A stretch of DNA of 17,731 bases, from the NCBI GenBank assembly GCA_905208455.1, contig CAJLPK010000028.1, forward strand, positions 1-17,731, in the 5' to 3' direction. The position numbers and the translations under genes are program-made. Positions 5,000 through 11,860 of the stretch are shown piece after piece. Origin of the DNA: an uncultured Bacillota bacterium. Its GTDB lineage: Bacteria > Bacillota > Clostridia > Christensenellales > QAND01. Within the stretch, counting starts at the first letter, position 1. Every line of letters starts with the position of its first letter. Below the pieces are notes generated by a model. It was not told where the DNA came from. It searched no databases and saw only the letters and a program-made list of their open reading frames with translations.

Positions 5000-5028
5000 A
5001 TTATAGCAAAAGAACAAATGTTCGTCAA
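5000..5028 (-). promoter_or_regulatory. Leftward promoter overlapped by a LexA (SOS) box
   Basis: On the minus strand TTGACG (5023-5028), a 17-bp spacer and TATAAT (5000-5005) form a strong promoter. AGAACAAATGTTCG on the plus strand (5011-5024) matches the Gram-positive LexA box CGAAC-N4-GTTCG at all but one defined base, and covers the end of the -35 and most of the spacer. A transcript would start near 4993 and meet the integrase terminator about 170 nt later. No ORF with a ribosome binding site is seen in that span. The region 4850-5154 holds no other gene. Confidence 0.7.
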
Positions 5029-5118
5029 ATATTGGTGGCAGCTCGGCGGATTTTTCCGTTGAGTCTGCTTATTATTTTGCTGTATTTTATAGTTTTATGA
5101 CGGATGTCGTGCTTTTGG

Positions 5119-5140
5119 TGGTGCCCCAAATGGTGCCCCA
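5119..5140. repeat. Pair of 10-bp direct repeats near the attachment site
   Basis: TGGTGCCCCA occurs at 5119-5128 and 5131-5140, 12 bp apart, between integrase and the tRNA. Short direct repeats here are where tyrosine integrases usually have arm-type binding sites. That role is inference. Confidence 0.55.
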
Positions 5141-5153
5141 TTTTCCCCAAACG

Positions 5154-5206
5154 CAAAAAATAAAAACCCAGGAAAACCCGCAAAGCCGCATTGTTCCTAG
5201 GTTTTT
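5154..5206 (-). terminator. Terminator of tRNA-Thr
   Basis: On the minus strand AAAAACCTAGGAA pairs with TTCCTGGGTTTTT (5162-5174 and 5194-5206, one G-U pair), followed by more T. It begins a few bases after the encoded CCA end. Confidence 0.85.
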
Positions 5207-5208
5207 TA

Positions 5209-5284
5209 TGGAGCTACTGGCCGGATTTGAACCGGCGACCTGCTGATTACGAATCAGCTGCTCTACCAACTGAGCCACAGTAGC
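5209..5284 (-). tRNA. tRNA-Thr(CGT), CCA encoded
   Basis: The minus strand folds as a cloverleaf. The acceptor is GCTACTG paired with CAGTAGC, followed by T and CCA. The D arm is GCTC-AGTTGGTAGA-GC. The anticodon stem GCTGA/TCAGC has loop TTCGTAA (anticodon CGT, codon ACG), and the T arm contains GGTTCAAATCC. The element abuts the 3' end, so this gene is the likely integration site and its sequence has been kept intact. Confidence 0.97.
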
Positions 5285-5310
5285 GAATAACAAATTTTCA
5301 ACGCTAATAG

Positions 5311-5339
5311 ATTATAGCAGAAGGGCATGGAACTGTCCA
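5311..5339 (-). promoter_or_regulatory. Promoter of tRNA-Thr
   Basis: On the minus strand TGGACA (5334-5339), a 17-bp spacer and TATAAT (5311-5316), about 20 nt before the mature 5' end of the tRNA. Confidence 0.85.
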
Positions 5340-5346
5340 GCCCTTC
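5320..5346. repeat. Inverted repeat overlapping the tRNA-Thr promoter
   Basis: GAAGGGC-A-TGGA, loop ACTG, TCCA-GCCCTTC: an 11-bp stem with one bulged A, located between the RNA methyltransferase stop and the tRNA. It could end the upstream operon transcript, but no T tract follows on the minus strand. It includes the tRNA -35 element. Confidence 0.6.
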
Positions 5347-5359
5347 CGCCTGAGTTTTT

Positions 5360-6487
5360 TTATCTTCCAGAGGATTTTTTCCTGCCGCGCAGATACATAT
5401 ATAAGTTGCACTTGATGTTTCCATTGTACAATTTCCGCTTTTTATCTGCCTTTCGGCCAAAATCCTTTTCAAATGCCTCATCCGATGAAATTGCAAAAAT
5501 GCCCATATGAGGGTGTTCTGCTTTCATTCTACCCAATGCCCTTGCCACACGCTGTCCCTGAGCGCGCTCCATCCGAAGCCCATAAGGCGGATTTGTTACG
5601 ATCAGCGACTGCTCGGCCGGTAGCTTCAAGCTCGCTACATCCCCGCAAGCAAAATTGATATATCCATTGACCCCTGCCCGTTTTGCATGCCGATACGACA
5701 TGGATACCGCCTTATCATCGAGATCGCTGGCCAAAAGATGGGCAAATCCCTTTTCCCTTCTCTGCGCCTTAGCCTCTTCCCTTTGCTGCGCTGCCTCTTC
5801 GGCCCAGTTCCTCCATCCATCAAAGGCAAATGTTCTCTGCAAGCCGGGCGCTATATGGGCTGCAATCATCGCCGCTTCAATGACAATGGTTCCCGAACCA
5901 CAGCACGGATCGATCAGCGTTTCCCGGCCATCATAATAGGACAGCATCGCCAGCGCAGCGCCCAGCGTTTCCCGCAAAGGGGCCTGGGCAGATAGATCCC
6001 GGTAGCCCCTGCGGTTGAGCCCTGGCCCGCTGGTATTCATCGCAATGGTAGCTTCATCGCGCAGCAAGCCGATCTCAATGTTGTAAGCCTGCCCCGTTTC
6101 CGGGCACCTGGCATAGCCATGGGCCGCCATCAAAGCGTCCGCAATGGCCTTTTTGCTGATAGACTGCACATCGCGCACAGACCCCAGCTTGGACAGCGCG
6201 CTTTTCCCCGTTACCGTAAATGCCGCGTCCCTGGGCAGCAGATGTTTCCAATCCAAAGCACGTACACCATCAAACAGCTGTGCAAATGTCTCCGCTTTGC
6301 AGGTTCCCAGCTGCACGAACACACGGTCCGCACAGCGAAGCCATAGGTTTGCCTTGATGACCAAGGCCCGGTCTGCTTCAAAAAAGACACGCGCATCCTG
6401 CGCGCGCACATGTTTGGCGCCAAGCATCACCAGCTCATCGCGCACCAAGGCTTCTACGCCAAACATACAGGTTGCAAAACAAATCAT
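5360..6487 (-). CDS. THUMP-domain class I SAM-dependent RNA methyltransferase (RlmL/YpsC family)
   Basis: The 375-residue product has an N-terminal ferredoxin-like/THUMP part (about 1-155) with the family signature LNRRGYR (157-163). A Rossmann methyltransferase domain follows, with the SAM motif DPCCGSGT (193-200) and the N2-guanine catalytic motif NPPY (299-302). Family members methylate guanine N2 in rRNA (RlmL, G2445 of 23S) or tRNA; YpsC is the Bacillus relative. The exact target here is not known. ATG 6487 overlaps the stop of the HD gene (ATGA), with AGGAG 8 nt upstream, so translation is coupled. Length is normal for the single-methyltransferase form. Confidence 0.93.
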   Translation of the reverse strand: MICFATCMFGVEALVRDELVMLGAKHVRAQDARVFFEADRALVIKANLWLRCADRVFVQLGTCKAETFAQLFDGVRALDWKHLLPRDAAFTVTGKSALSKLGSVRDVQSISKKAIADALMAAHGYARCPETGQAYNIEIGLLRDEATIAMNTSGPGLNRRGYRDLSAQAPLRETLGAALAMLSYYDGRETLIDPCCGSGTIVIEAAMIAAHIAPGLQRTFAFDGWRNWAEEAAQQREEAKAQRREKGFAHLLASDLDDKAVSMSYRHAKRAGVNGYINFACGDVASLKLPAEQSLIVTNPPYGLRMERAQGQRVARALGRMKAEHPHMGIFAISSDEAFEKDFGRKADKKRKLYNGNIKCNLYMYLRGRKKSSGR

Positions 6488-7209
6488 AGCACCGTCTCCT
6501 GCCCTGTGGGCGGCGGTACCGGCGGCTGTGCCGGCCGTACAGGCGTATTGTTGATCAGCATTCCGTTGACCAAAAATTCAAACCGGCAGCCTAAAAATTG
6601 GCTGGCCGCTTCCGACAGCGTCATCCTGGACATGTAAATATTCAAAAACTCCTTGACAGAAGAGCTGTCGTCCATTTTACAGGCAAAGCGAATCACTCTG
6701 TTCTCACTGTCAATGGACACCTGCGTATTGCGAATAGAATAGTTTACACGGTCGTGTATATCGTTGAAATCGTACTTTGCACGGCGCACTCTGGCCCTGT
6801 GCGCATCGATCTTGTCCGCGATGATCAGCGCTGCGGAGATTTCCGATACAGGGCACCCGCTGCGCTCGTCATGGTTGCCCACAGCGCTGCATATACGAAT
6901 CACTTCAGACACCGGCATCCCCATTTCCCTGAGCAGCGGCATCAAAAGCGTAGCGCCTGTCTGCGCATGCCCATCGCGGTTGATGGCGTTGCCAACATCA
7001 TGGACCCAACCCGCGATAGCGCCCAGCTCCACAGTGCGTTCATCAAATCCCAGTTCATGCAGGATCTGCCTGGTGATCCTGCTCACATACCCCACATGCC
7101 GTGGGCCATGGTCGGTATAGCCCATAGCTTCCAGGCAGGCATTGGCCTGCTCTATCAGCATTGCAATGGTCTCGTTGGCCATCACATCGCTCAACATAAT
7201 CGATTTCAT
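6484..7209 (-). CDS. HD-domain metal-dependent phosphohydrolase
   Basis: The 241-residue protein shows the HD superfamily metal ligands: H38 in HGPRH, H70-D71 in WVHDVGN, H81, H113-D114 in GNHDE and D132/D135 in IADKIDAH. HD proteins of this size hydrolyse phosphoester or nucleotide substrates; the substrate here cannot be told. The last 20 residues are Pro-rich and outside the domain. The start overlaps the HEAT-like gene by 4 bp and the end overlaps the RNA methyltransferase by 4 bp, so it is one unit with both. A link to RNA or nucleotide metabolism is suggested only by neighbours. Confidence 0.88.
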   Translation of the reverse strand: MKSIMLSDVMANETIAMLIEQANACLEAMGYTDHGPRHVGYVSRITRQILHELGFDERTVELGAIAGWVHDVGNAINRDGHAQTGATLLMPLLREMGMPVSEVIRICSAVGNHDERSGCPVSEISAALIIADKIDAHRARVRRAKYDFNDIHDRVNYSIRNTQVSIDSENRVIRFACKMDDSSSVKEFLNIYMSRMTLSEAASQFLGCRFEFLVNGMLINNTPVRPAQPPVPPPTGQETVL

Positions 7210-8036
7210 TCCTGCTCCTCTTCCATCATCGCCGCTTTGATGGCCTCGTAATCCTTATCCCCGGCAAACTCACGGTCCAGTTCCACCCAAGCGCCTAACT
7301 CCTCTGCCGCATCACGAATGGCGCAATAGGTATAGTAATCCAGCTTGGGATCTTTGAGCTGCTCTGTCAGCAACTCCAAAGACCGCTCATCGCCCAGCTT
7401 TCCCAGGCAGCTGGCATAAAAAGCCCTGTTCTCCGGCTGTGCTTGGCTAAATAGCGAGGATAGCCGTTCAAAGGCCCCCTCCAACGGCCAGTGGCATAGG
7501 ATATCTGCCAGGATCTGCTCTGTCTCCTCATCCACTTGCGTATCCAGCAATGCCAGCGCCTTAACCGCTGCTTTGGCGCCGAACTGTTGCACAGCCTCTA
7601 CCCACAGCTGTTTTTCCTCATCCTCCACGGTTTGCTCCAATATCTTGGCAAAGCCTGCTTCCAACAGCGGCGGATACTGCATCTGGCACAATAATTCCAG
7701 CATTTCTCCCCTGACAGCAGGCAGGGCGCGCTCCAGCAATCGAAACATCGCTTGGGCTGTTTCCTCATCCTGCTGCGCCAAGGCGCGTGCCAGCTGGCCC
7801 GGCAGTTCCTCGCCCTCTTCCCAGTAATCCCAGGCCAGTTCCAACAGCGTCGGCCCATCAAACTGCGTATAGTATTCGCATGGCGCAAGCCCACCCAGCT
7901 CTGCATTGGGCGTATGGTTAAATTCTTCATACCATTGATCGGAAAGCGCTTCGATCTCCTCATCCTTCAGCCCCTGCGCCTGCGCCAGCCTCGGCTGGAT
8001 AAATATGCGGTACAGCTGCTCAAAATCAATTTTCAT
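7206..8036 (-). CDS. HEAT-repeat-like helical protein of unknown function
   Basis: The 276-residue acidic protein appears almost all alpha-helical, with repeated amphipathic helix pairs from about residue 80 (such as RALPAVRGEMLELLCQM and FYASCLGKLGDERSLELLTE) typical of HEAT/ARM solenoids. It has no signal peptide, membrane segment or catalytic motif. It overlaps the TPR gene upstream and the HD gene downstream by 4 bp each. A scaffold or protein-interaction role is the most one can say. Confidence 0.8.
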   Translation of the reverse strand: MKIDFEQLYRIFIQPRLAQAQGLKDEEIEALSDQWYEEFNHTPNAELGGLAPCEYYTQFDGPTLLELAWDYWEEGEELPGQLARALAQQDEETAQAMFRLLERALPAVRGEMLELLCQMQYPPLLEAGFAKILEQTVEDEEKQLWVEAVQQFGAKAAVKALALLDTQVDEETEQILADILCHWPLEGAFERLSSLFSQAQPENRAFYASCLGKLGDERSLELLTEQLKDPKLDYYTYCAIRDAAEELGAWVELDREFAGDKDYEAIKAAMMEEEQE

Positions 8037-9697
8037 TCCTTTTCTTCCTCCAACGCCTTTATCAGCATAGACCGGTACGGCGTTTGCTCTTTTGTATGGG
8101 GGCCCTTTCCGAGCCCTGTTTTTTCTCTGGCCAGCTCACAAAGCGCAGCCGCCATCTTTTCCGGCTCTAGGTCCGGATAATCCCCCTCCAAAGCGTCCAC
8201 ATACTGCGCCCAGATCGAAAGAGCCAACAGCATCGAAGCCTCTTCCTTTTCCGACAGCGCAGCCCGGCACAGCGTTTCTACCTGGCGGTACGCCTCCGGC
8301 AGATGCGGCACCAAGGACACCCGCGTTTCCATCAGCCCGTCCGGCGTCAAGGCAATATACGGTTCCTTTGCGCCGATACGCTTGAGCACACCAAAGATAT
8401 ATTGCTTTAATCCCAGCTCCATTTCCGGGATCATCAGCGCCTCTCGCAGCCATTCAATGGCATCCGGCGTACCAATCAATCCCAGGATCTCCGCCATAGC
8501 CTGCGTCATATGCTCATCCATCATATGCAGGCCCCAGCGCACAGTATCCCGGAACGTTGCGTCATTTTCCCACATCTCTCGCATATGGGACGGCGTTTCT
8601 CTGGACCATGCGCTGATCTCCGTCATGCGTTGTAGAATCTCTCCAGGCGGCAGTTGGGGAAAATATTCCAGCCTTTTATAGTCCGCCTGCCCATCCATCG
8701 CCTTTTTGGCTGCTGTTCGATAAAAAGGCGCAATGGAGAAAAAGTCGTCCACCTGGGCCATGGTATCAAAGCATTTCAATGCCTTGGCATACTTTTTGCA
8801 GTTATAGGCTGCAACGCCTGTGCAAAACAGCGTTTTGGGGTCAAACGGCCGTTCCTCCAGCGCTTGGGAGAAAAAGCGGAGCGCACTTTCATCCCGCCCT
8901 GCCTGGGCCATGGTCAGCGCCGCCTTATAAATTTCATCTAAGCTCTCCGGCTGCATGGCATCCAGCTTTTCCAACAGCGCATATTCTTCCTGCCAATTAT
9001 GCTTTTCATTGGCAAAAATCAGCAGATTGCAAACTGCGTGTACGTTATTTGGCTCTGTTTTTACCATTTGGCGCACCAAGTCCGACGCTTTGTCCGGCTC
9101 CTGGTTCATATAGTACGCCAAAGCCAGGTTATTTTTGGCATAGGAAAGCTTGGGCGCTTGCTTTAGCACCCCTTCCAGCACCGAAGCTGCCTCCTGAAAC
9201 CGTCCTCTGTCCAATAGCTGTTTGCCGAGCTCGGCCTGCTGTGCGGTCTCCTCTGAGATCCCCTCTTCCTCCGCCATCAAGCGCAGCTCATCCTCGATAA
9301 AGAGCAGCATATCCTCCGCCTGCTCTGCCAATTCGCCGTAAGGATGCTTTTGCAAAAATCGGGACAGGGCCGAGGATGCCAACCCATACTCCTGCATACA
9401 CAAATAATTGTATCCAATGCCAAACTCGCAGCTTTCCGGCACAGGGGTTGTCTCCCTGCTCAGCCGCAGCAGCCATTGGTTGGATTCCTCATAGCGTTCC
9501 ATATCGGTCAGGATTTCCGATAATTTTATTTTATATTCGATATTGTCCGGTGCTCTATCGATGGCCTTCCGATAGTTTTGGAAGGCCAAGGCCAGCTCTC
9601 CCTTGTCCGCATACCGCTGTCCGTTTTTTGCGTAAAAGGAAGGCTCCTGTACAAACGACAATACTTTGTTGCCCTTGAGCCATAATGGCTTTTGCAT
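8033..9697 (-). CDS. TPR-repeat protein of unknown function
   Basis: The 554-residue protein carries several tetratricopeptide repeats between about residues 20 and 320, for example YADKGELALAFQNYRKAIDR, LLDRGRFQEAASVLEGVL and AGRDESALRFFSQALEERP. The C-terminal part (about 330-554) is also helical, acidic and unassigned. There is no signal peptide, so it is likely cytoplasmic. The start at ATG 9697 is 16 nt from the nearest GGAG, longer than usual, and no closer in-frame start exists. It lies 29 nt after hslO and overlaps the HEAT-like gene by 4 bp. The TPR and HEAT-like pair may form a complex; that is inference. Confidence 0.87.
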   Translation of the reverse strand: MQKPLWLKGNKVLSFVQEPSFYAKNGQRYADKGELALAFQNYRKAIDRAPDNIEYKIKLSEILTDMERYEESNQWLLRLSRETTPVPESCEFGIGYNYLCMQEYGLASSALSRFLQKHPYGELAEQAEDMLLFIEDELRLMAEEEGISEETAQQAELGKQLLDRGRFQEAASVLEGVLKQAPKLSYAKNNLALAYYMNQEPDKASDLVRQMVKTEPNNVHAVCNLLIFANEKHNWQEEYALLEKLDAMQPESLDEIYKAALTMAQAGRDESALRFFSQALEERPFDPKTLFCTGVAAYNCKKYAKALKCFDTMAQVDDFFSIAPFYRTAAKKAMDGQADYKRLEYFPQLPPGEILQRMTEISAWSRETPSHMREMWENDATFRDTVRWGLHMMDEHMTQAMAEILGLIGTPDAIEWLREALMIPEMELGLKQYIFGVLKRIGAKEPYIALTPDGLMETRVSLVPHLPEAYRQVETLCRAALSEKEEASMLLALSIWAQYVDALEGDYPDLEPEKMAAALCELAREKTGLGKGPHTKEQTPYRSMLIKALEEEKE

Positions 9698-9726
9698 CGA
9701 TTTGATCGTCTTGCTCCTTTATTCCA

Positions 9727-10632
9727 TCATTGTTGTCCTGTTGCCTGCTGTAGCAATGCCTTGAGTGCCTGCTCATCGAACTGGTACGCCTTGTTGCAAA
9801 AATGGCATACAATCTCCGCATGGCGGTCCTCTTCGATGATCTCCCTGAGATCCTTTTCTCCGATAGAGATCAGCGCGCGCTCCATCTTTTCCCTGCTGCA
9901 GTTACACTGATAGCATACCGGCACCATCTCCGTTTGCTCGATCTGCATGCCTGCGAAAATAGACTGCACGGCATCCTCCAGCGTCATTCCTTCCGACAGC
10001 ATGAAGGACAGCAAGCCACAGCCCGTCGCACGCTGCTCCAGCTGCTGCAGGACGTCCTCCCTGCATCCCGGCAGCGGGAATACCGCCAAAGCCCCTGCGC
10101 TTTTTACGCTGGCGTCGCGATCCACCGTTACCCCTGTAAAGATCAGGCACGGCCGCTGCTCAGACAGCGTAAAATAGTAGGCGAAATCCTCCGCCACTTC
10201 TCCGGTTTTCAGCTGCGTTTGCCCGATGTACGGTTCCCCGCTGCCGTTGTCCTTTACCACGGTCAGCCGCCCGGCGGTTCCCAATATGCCGGATACATCC
10301 AGCTTTCCATCCGTCTGCCGAATCGGCAGATCCGCCGTCGGGTTCTCAATGGCAGCCCGCACCGTACCTTTGGGCGACGCCACCGCCAGCACCTTGCCGG
10401 CCGGCCCGCCTCCGTCTATGGCGCATGTAACGTCCCCGTTTTCCGCTTTGATGTCGGAAGCTGTCAGCAGCGCTCCCATCATCAGACGGCCCATTGCCGC
10501 CGTGTTTGTCGGAGAAAGGTGATGAATCACCCGCGCCGTCTCTACGGTATCCCTTGCAGTAACTGCCACGGCATACGCTTCTCCGTTTTCCAAAGAATAA
10601 TGCCTGAGTTGATCCTGTACCTCTATTATCAT
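9727..10632 (-). CDS. hslO: Redox-regulated chaperone Hsp33
   Basis: The 301-residue protein matches Hsp33 along its length. The N-terminal holdase domain has the RLMMGALLTASDIK and GGGPAGKVLAVA segments. The C-terminal zinc domain has C243-x-C245 and C276-x-x-C279. In the family these cysteines bind zinc when reduced; oxidation opens the protein and activates it against unfolding clients. ATG 10632 is chosen because AAGGAGAT lies 7 nt upstream. An earlier in-frame ATG at 10692 would overlap the preceding gene. It is the second gene of the leftward operon, 23 nt after the methyltransferase. Confidence 0.97.
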   Translation of the reverse strand: MIIEVQDQLRHYSLENGEAYAVAVTARDTVETARVIHHLSPTNTAAMGRLMMGALLTASDIKAENGDVTCAIDGGGPAGKVLAVASPKGTVRAAIENPTADLPIRQTDGKLDVSGILGTAGRLTVVKDNGSGEPYIGQTQLKTGEVAEDFAYYFTLSEQRPCLIFTGVTVDRDASVKSAGALAVFPLPGCREDVLQQLEQRATGCGLLSFMLSEGMTLEDAVQSIFAGMQIEQTEMVPVCYQCNCSREKMERALISIGEKDLREIIEEDRHAEIVCHFCNKAYQFDEQALKALLQQATGQQ

Positions 10633-10655
10633 ATGGATAATCTCCTTGTTTCCAT

Positions 10656-11393
10656 TCAATTTTTCTTGGCAACAAACTGCCATCGGCTGCAATCGGCCTG
10701 CGGCGCTTCCTTTGTGCCGAATCCGTACACATGCACCAAGTCAAATCCTACGTTATACAGCGTTCTTTCCAGTGTCTCCAGCGGATGCAGATACAGAGTA
10801 TGGCGCTCTGTCGTCCGCGCGTACAAGCCACCCCTGCGCTGCGTAAAAAGCGTCAGTTCCATCGTGCACACGCTGCCGTCCGTCTCTGTCTGCAAAATAT
10901 AGGCCGCATCCTCCTCCAGCTGTGAGTAACTGTCGCAGCCAATCTCCTCCCGGTAATGATACGGCGTGCTCACATCAAAGAGCAGCAGCCCATTGTGCGG
11001 CAGCTGTTCATACGCCGAGGTAAAAAACAGCGGCGCCTGAAGCGGCGAAAGATAGTTCACCGGGTCGCAGGTTGCTACAACAGCCACCACCGGCCATTCC
11101 AGATCCAGGCATGTCATATCCATCTGCTGAAAGGATACGGATACGTTTTCTGCTCTGGCATTCTGCACCGCCTTCTCCAGCATCGCATGCGAAATATCCC
11201 CGCCAATGACCCGGTATCCGTTTTTCGCCAGCGCAATGGCCGTTTTGCCGGTGCCGCAGCCAATATCCAGCACGCGCGCCGGCGCTTCCGCCGCAAAGTC
11301 TGAAAGCAGCCGCATGACATAAGGGGCGAATGCCTCCGTTTGTTCGTTCATAAATCTATCATATACCTCTGCGAAAGTCTGATACATCGGCAT
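10656..11393 (-). CDS. Class I SAM-dependent methyltransferase
   Basis: The 245-residue protein has the glycine-rich SAM loop VLDIGCGTGKTA (41-52), the acidic residue D66 after strand 2 (VIGGDIS) and a post-motif segment VVATCDPVNYL. It resembles small-molecule methyltransferases of the Methyltransf_25 type. The substrate is unknown. AAGGAGGGGG precedes ATG 11393; ATG 11387 is an alternative. It is the first gene of the leftward operon, with a candidate promoter at 11421-11450. Confidence 0.88.
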   Translation of the reverse strand: MPMYQTFAEVYDRFMNEQTEAFAPYVMRLLSDFAAEAPARVLDIGCGTGKTAIALAKNGYRVIGGDISHAMLEKAVQNARAENVSVSFQQMDMTCLDLEWPVVAVVATCDPVNYLSPLQAPLFFTSAYEQLPHNGLLLFDVSTPYHYREEIGCDSYSQLEEDAAYILQTETDGSVCTMELTLFTQRRGGLYARTTERHTLYLHPLETLERTLYNVGFDLVHVYGFGTKEAPQADCSRWQFVAKKN

Positions 11394-11420
11394 ACGTTCC
11401 CCCTCCTTTTATGACTTTAT

Positions 11421-11450
11421 ATTGTACCATATTTCCCATTACTTCCGCAA
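11421..11450 (-). promoter_or_regulatory. Candidate promoter of the leftward operon
   Basis: On the minus strand TTGCGG (11445-11450), an 18-bp spacer and TACAAT preceded by TGG (11421-11426). The -35 is poor, so this is moderate support only. Confidence 0.5.
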
Positions 11451-11543
11451 TGCAGGCCCTTTGCTTGGCGTTTACGGCTGCTTAAGCCTCCGCCTCCTTT
11501 TGCACGATCTCCTAAAAAGCGCATAAGATATGCCGAACGGCAA

Positions 11544-11572
11544 TTGACAAGTGCTTTCCCGAATGATACACT
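11544..11572 (+). promoter_or_regulatory. Promoter of the lysine operon
   Basis: TTGACA (11544-11549), a 17-bp spacer and TACACT (11567-11572). Transcription would start near 11579, a few nucleotides before the riboswitch. The upstream 11451-11543 holds nothing else I can identify. Confidence 0.85.
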
Positions 11573-11589
11573 GCTAAAAAAGAATGGAT

Positions 11590-11775
11590 CATAAAGCAGA
11601 AGTAGAGGCGCGCATTTTAGGCGTACCGGCAGAAAGGGGGCCGAACACCCGTTGGATCTGCCGGGAAGGGAAAATGCGCCGAAGGAAGGCAGGGGGTTCG
11701 CACTGTGTTTTCCTGGATACAGCGAGGAGCGGCGCTGTATCTGTCACGATTGGTTCGTGGAGCGCTGTTCTGTCT
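11590..11775 (+). promoter_or_regulatory. Lysine riboswitch (L box) aptamer
   Basis: Conserved L-box elements occur in order: AGAGGCGCG (11604 on), AGGCGTA, GAAGGGAAAA and GCGCCGAAGG (about 11677-11686), then CTGTCACGA and TCGTGGAGCGCTGT near 11741-11768. Stems are visible: GGCG(CG)CATTTT with AAAATGCGCC, CCGGCAGA with TCTGCCGG, GATACAGCG with CGCTGTATC, CACGA with TCGTG, and a closing GCAGAA with TTCTGT. Lysine binding in this class promotes termination upstream of the lysine biosynthesis genes, which fits the asd-dapA genes that follow. Confidence 0.9.
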
Positions 11776-11817
11776 GAATACGCAAGGCGGTTTTATTTTG
11801 GCTTTGCAGTGTGTAGG

Positions 11818-11847
11818 CGGCGCGGCAAAGCGCCGTTTTGTTCTTTT
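11818..11847 (+). terminator. Riboswitch-controlled attenuator
   Basis: CGGCGC, loop GGCAAA, GCGCCG, followed by TTTTGTTCTTTT, just before the asd ribosome binding site. GCTTTGC (11801-11807) can pair with GCAAAGC (11825-11831), which would break this hairpin. That is the expected antiterminator. Confidence 0.85.
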
Positions 11848-11860
11848 AGGAGGCATAAAA

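Larger units (their letters stand above)
1..5208. mobile_element. Right end of an integrated prophage-like element next to tRNA-Thr
   Basis: This stretch has a tyrosine integrase reading toward the 3' end of an intact tRNA-Thr gene, a CI-like S24 repressor just upstream of it, several small HTH regulators and small phage-type genes. That is the standard layout of an element integrated at a tRNA 3' end. The element runs off the left edge, so its other attachment site, structural or conjugation genes and total size cannot be seen. The right boundary is put at the tRNA 3' end (5209). The true crossover could lie inside the tRNA or inside its terminator. Prophage versus integrative conjugative element cannot be decided here; the S24 repressor and the small leftward early genes favour a phage. 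Confidence 0.8.

Noticed and set aside
9802..10902. 366-residue rightward frame
   Set aside because: It is antisense to hslO and the methyltransferase gene, both of which have clear motifs and ribosome binding sites.
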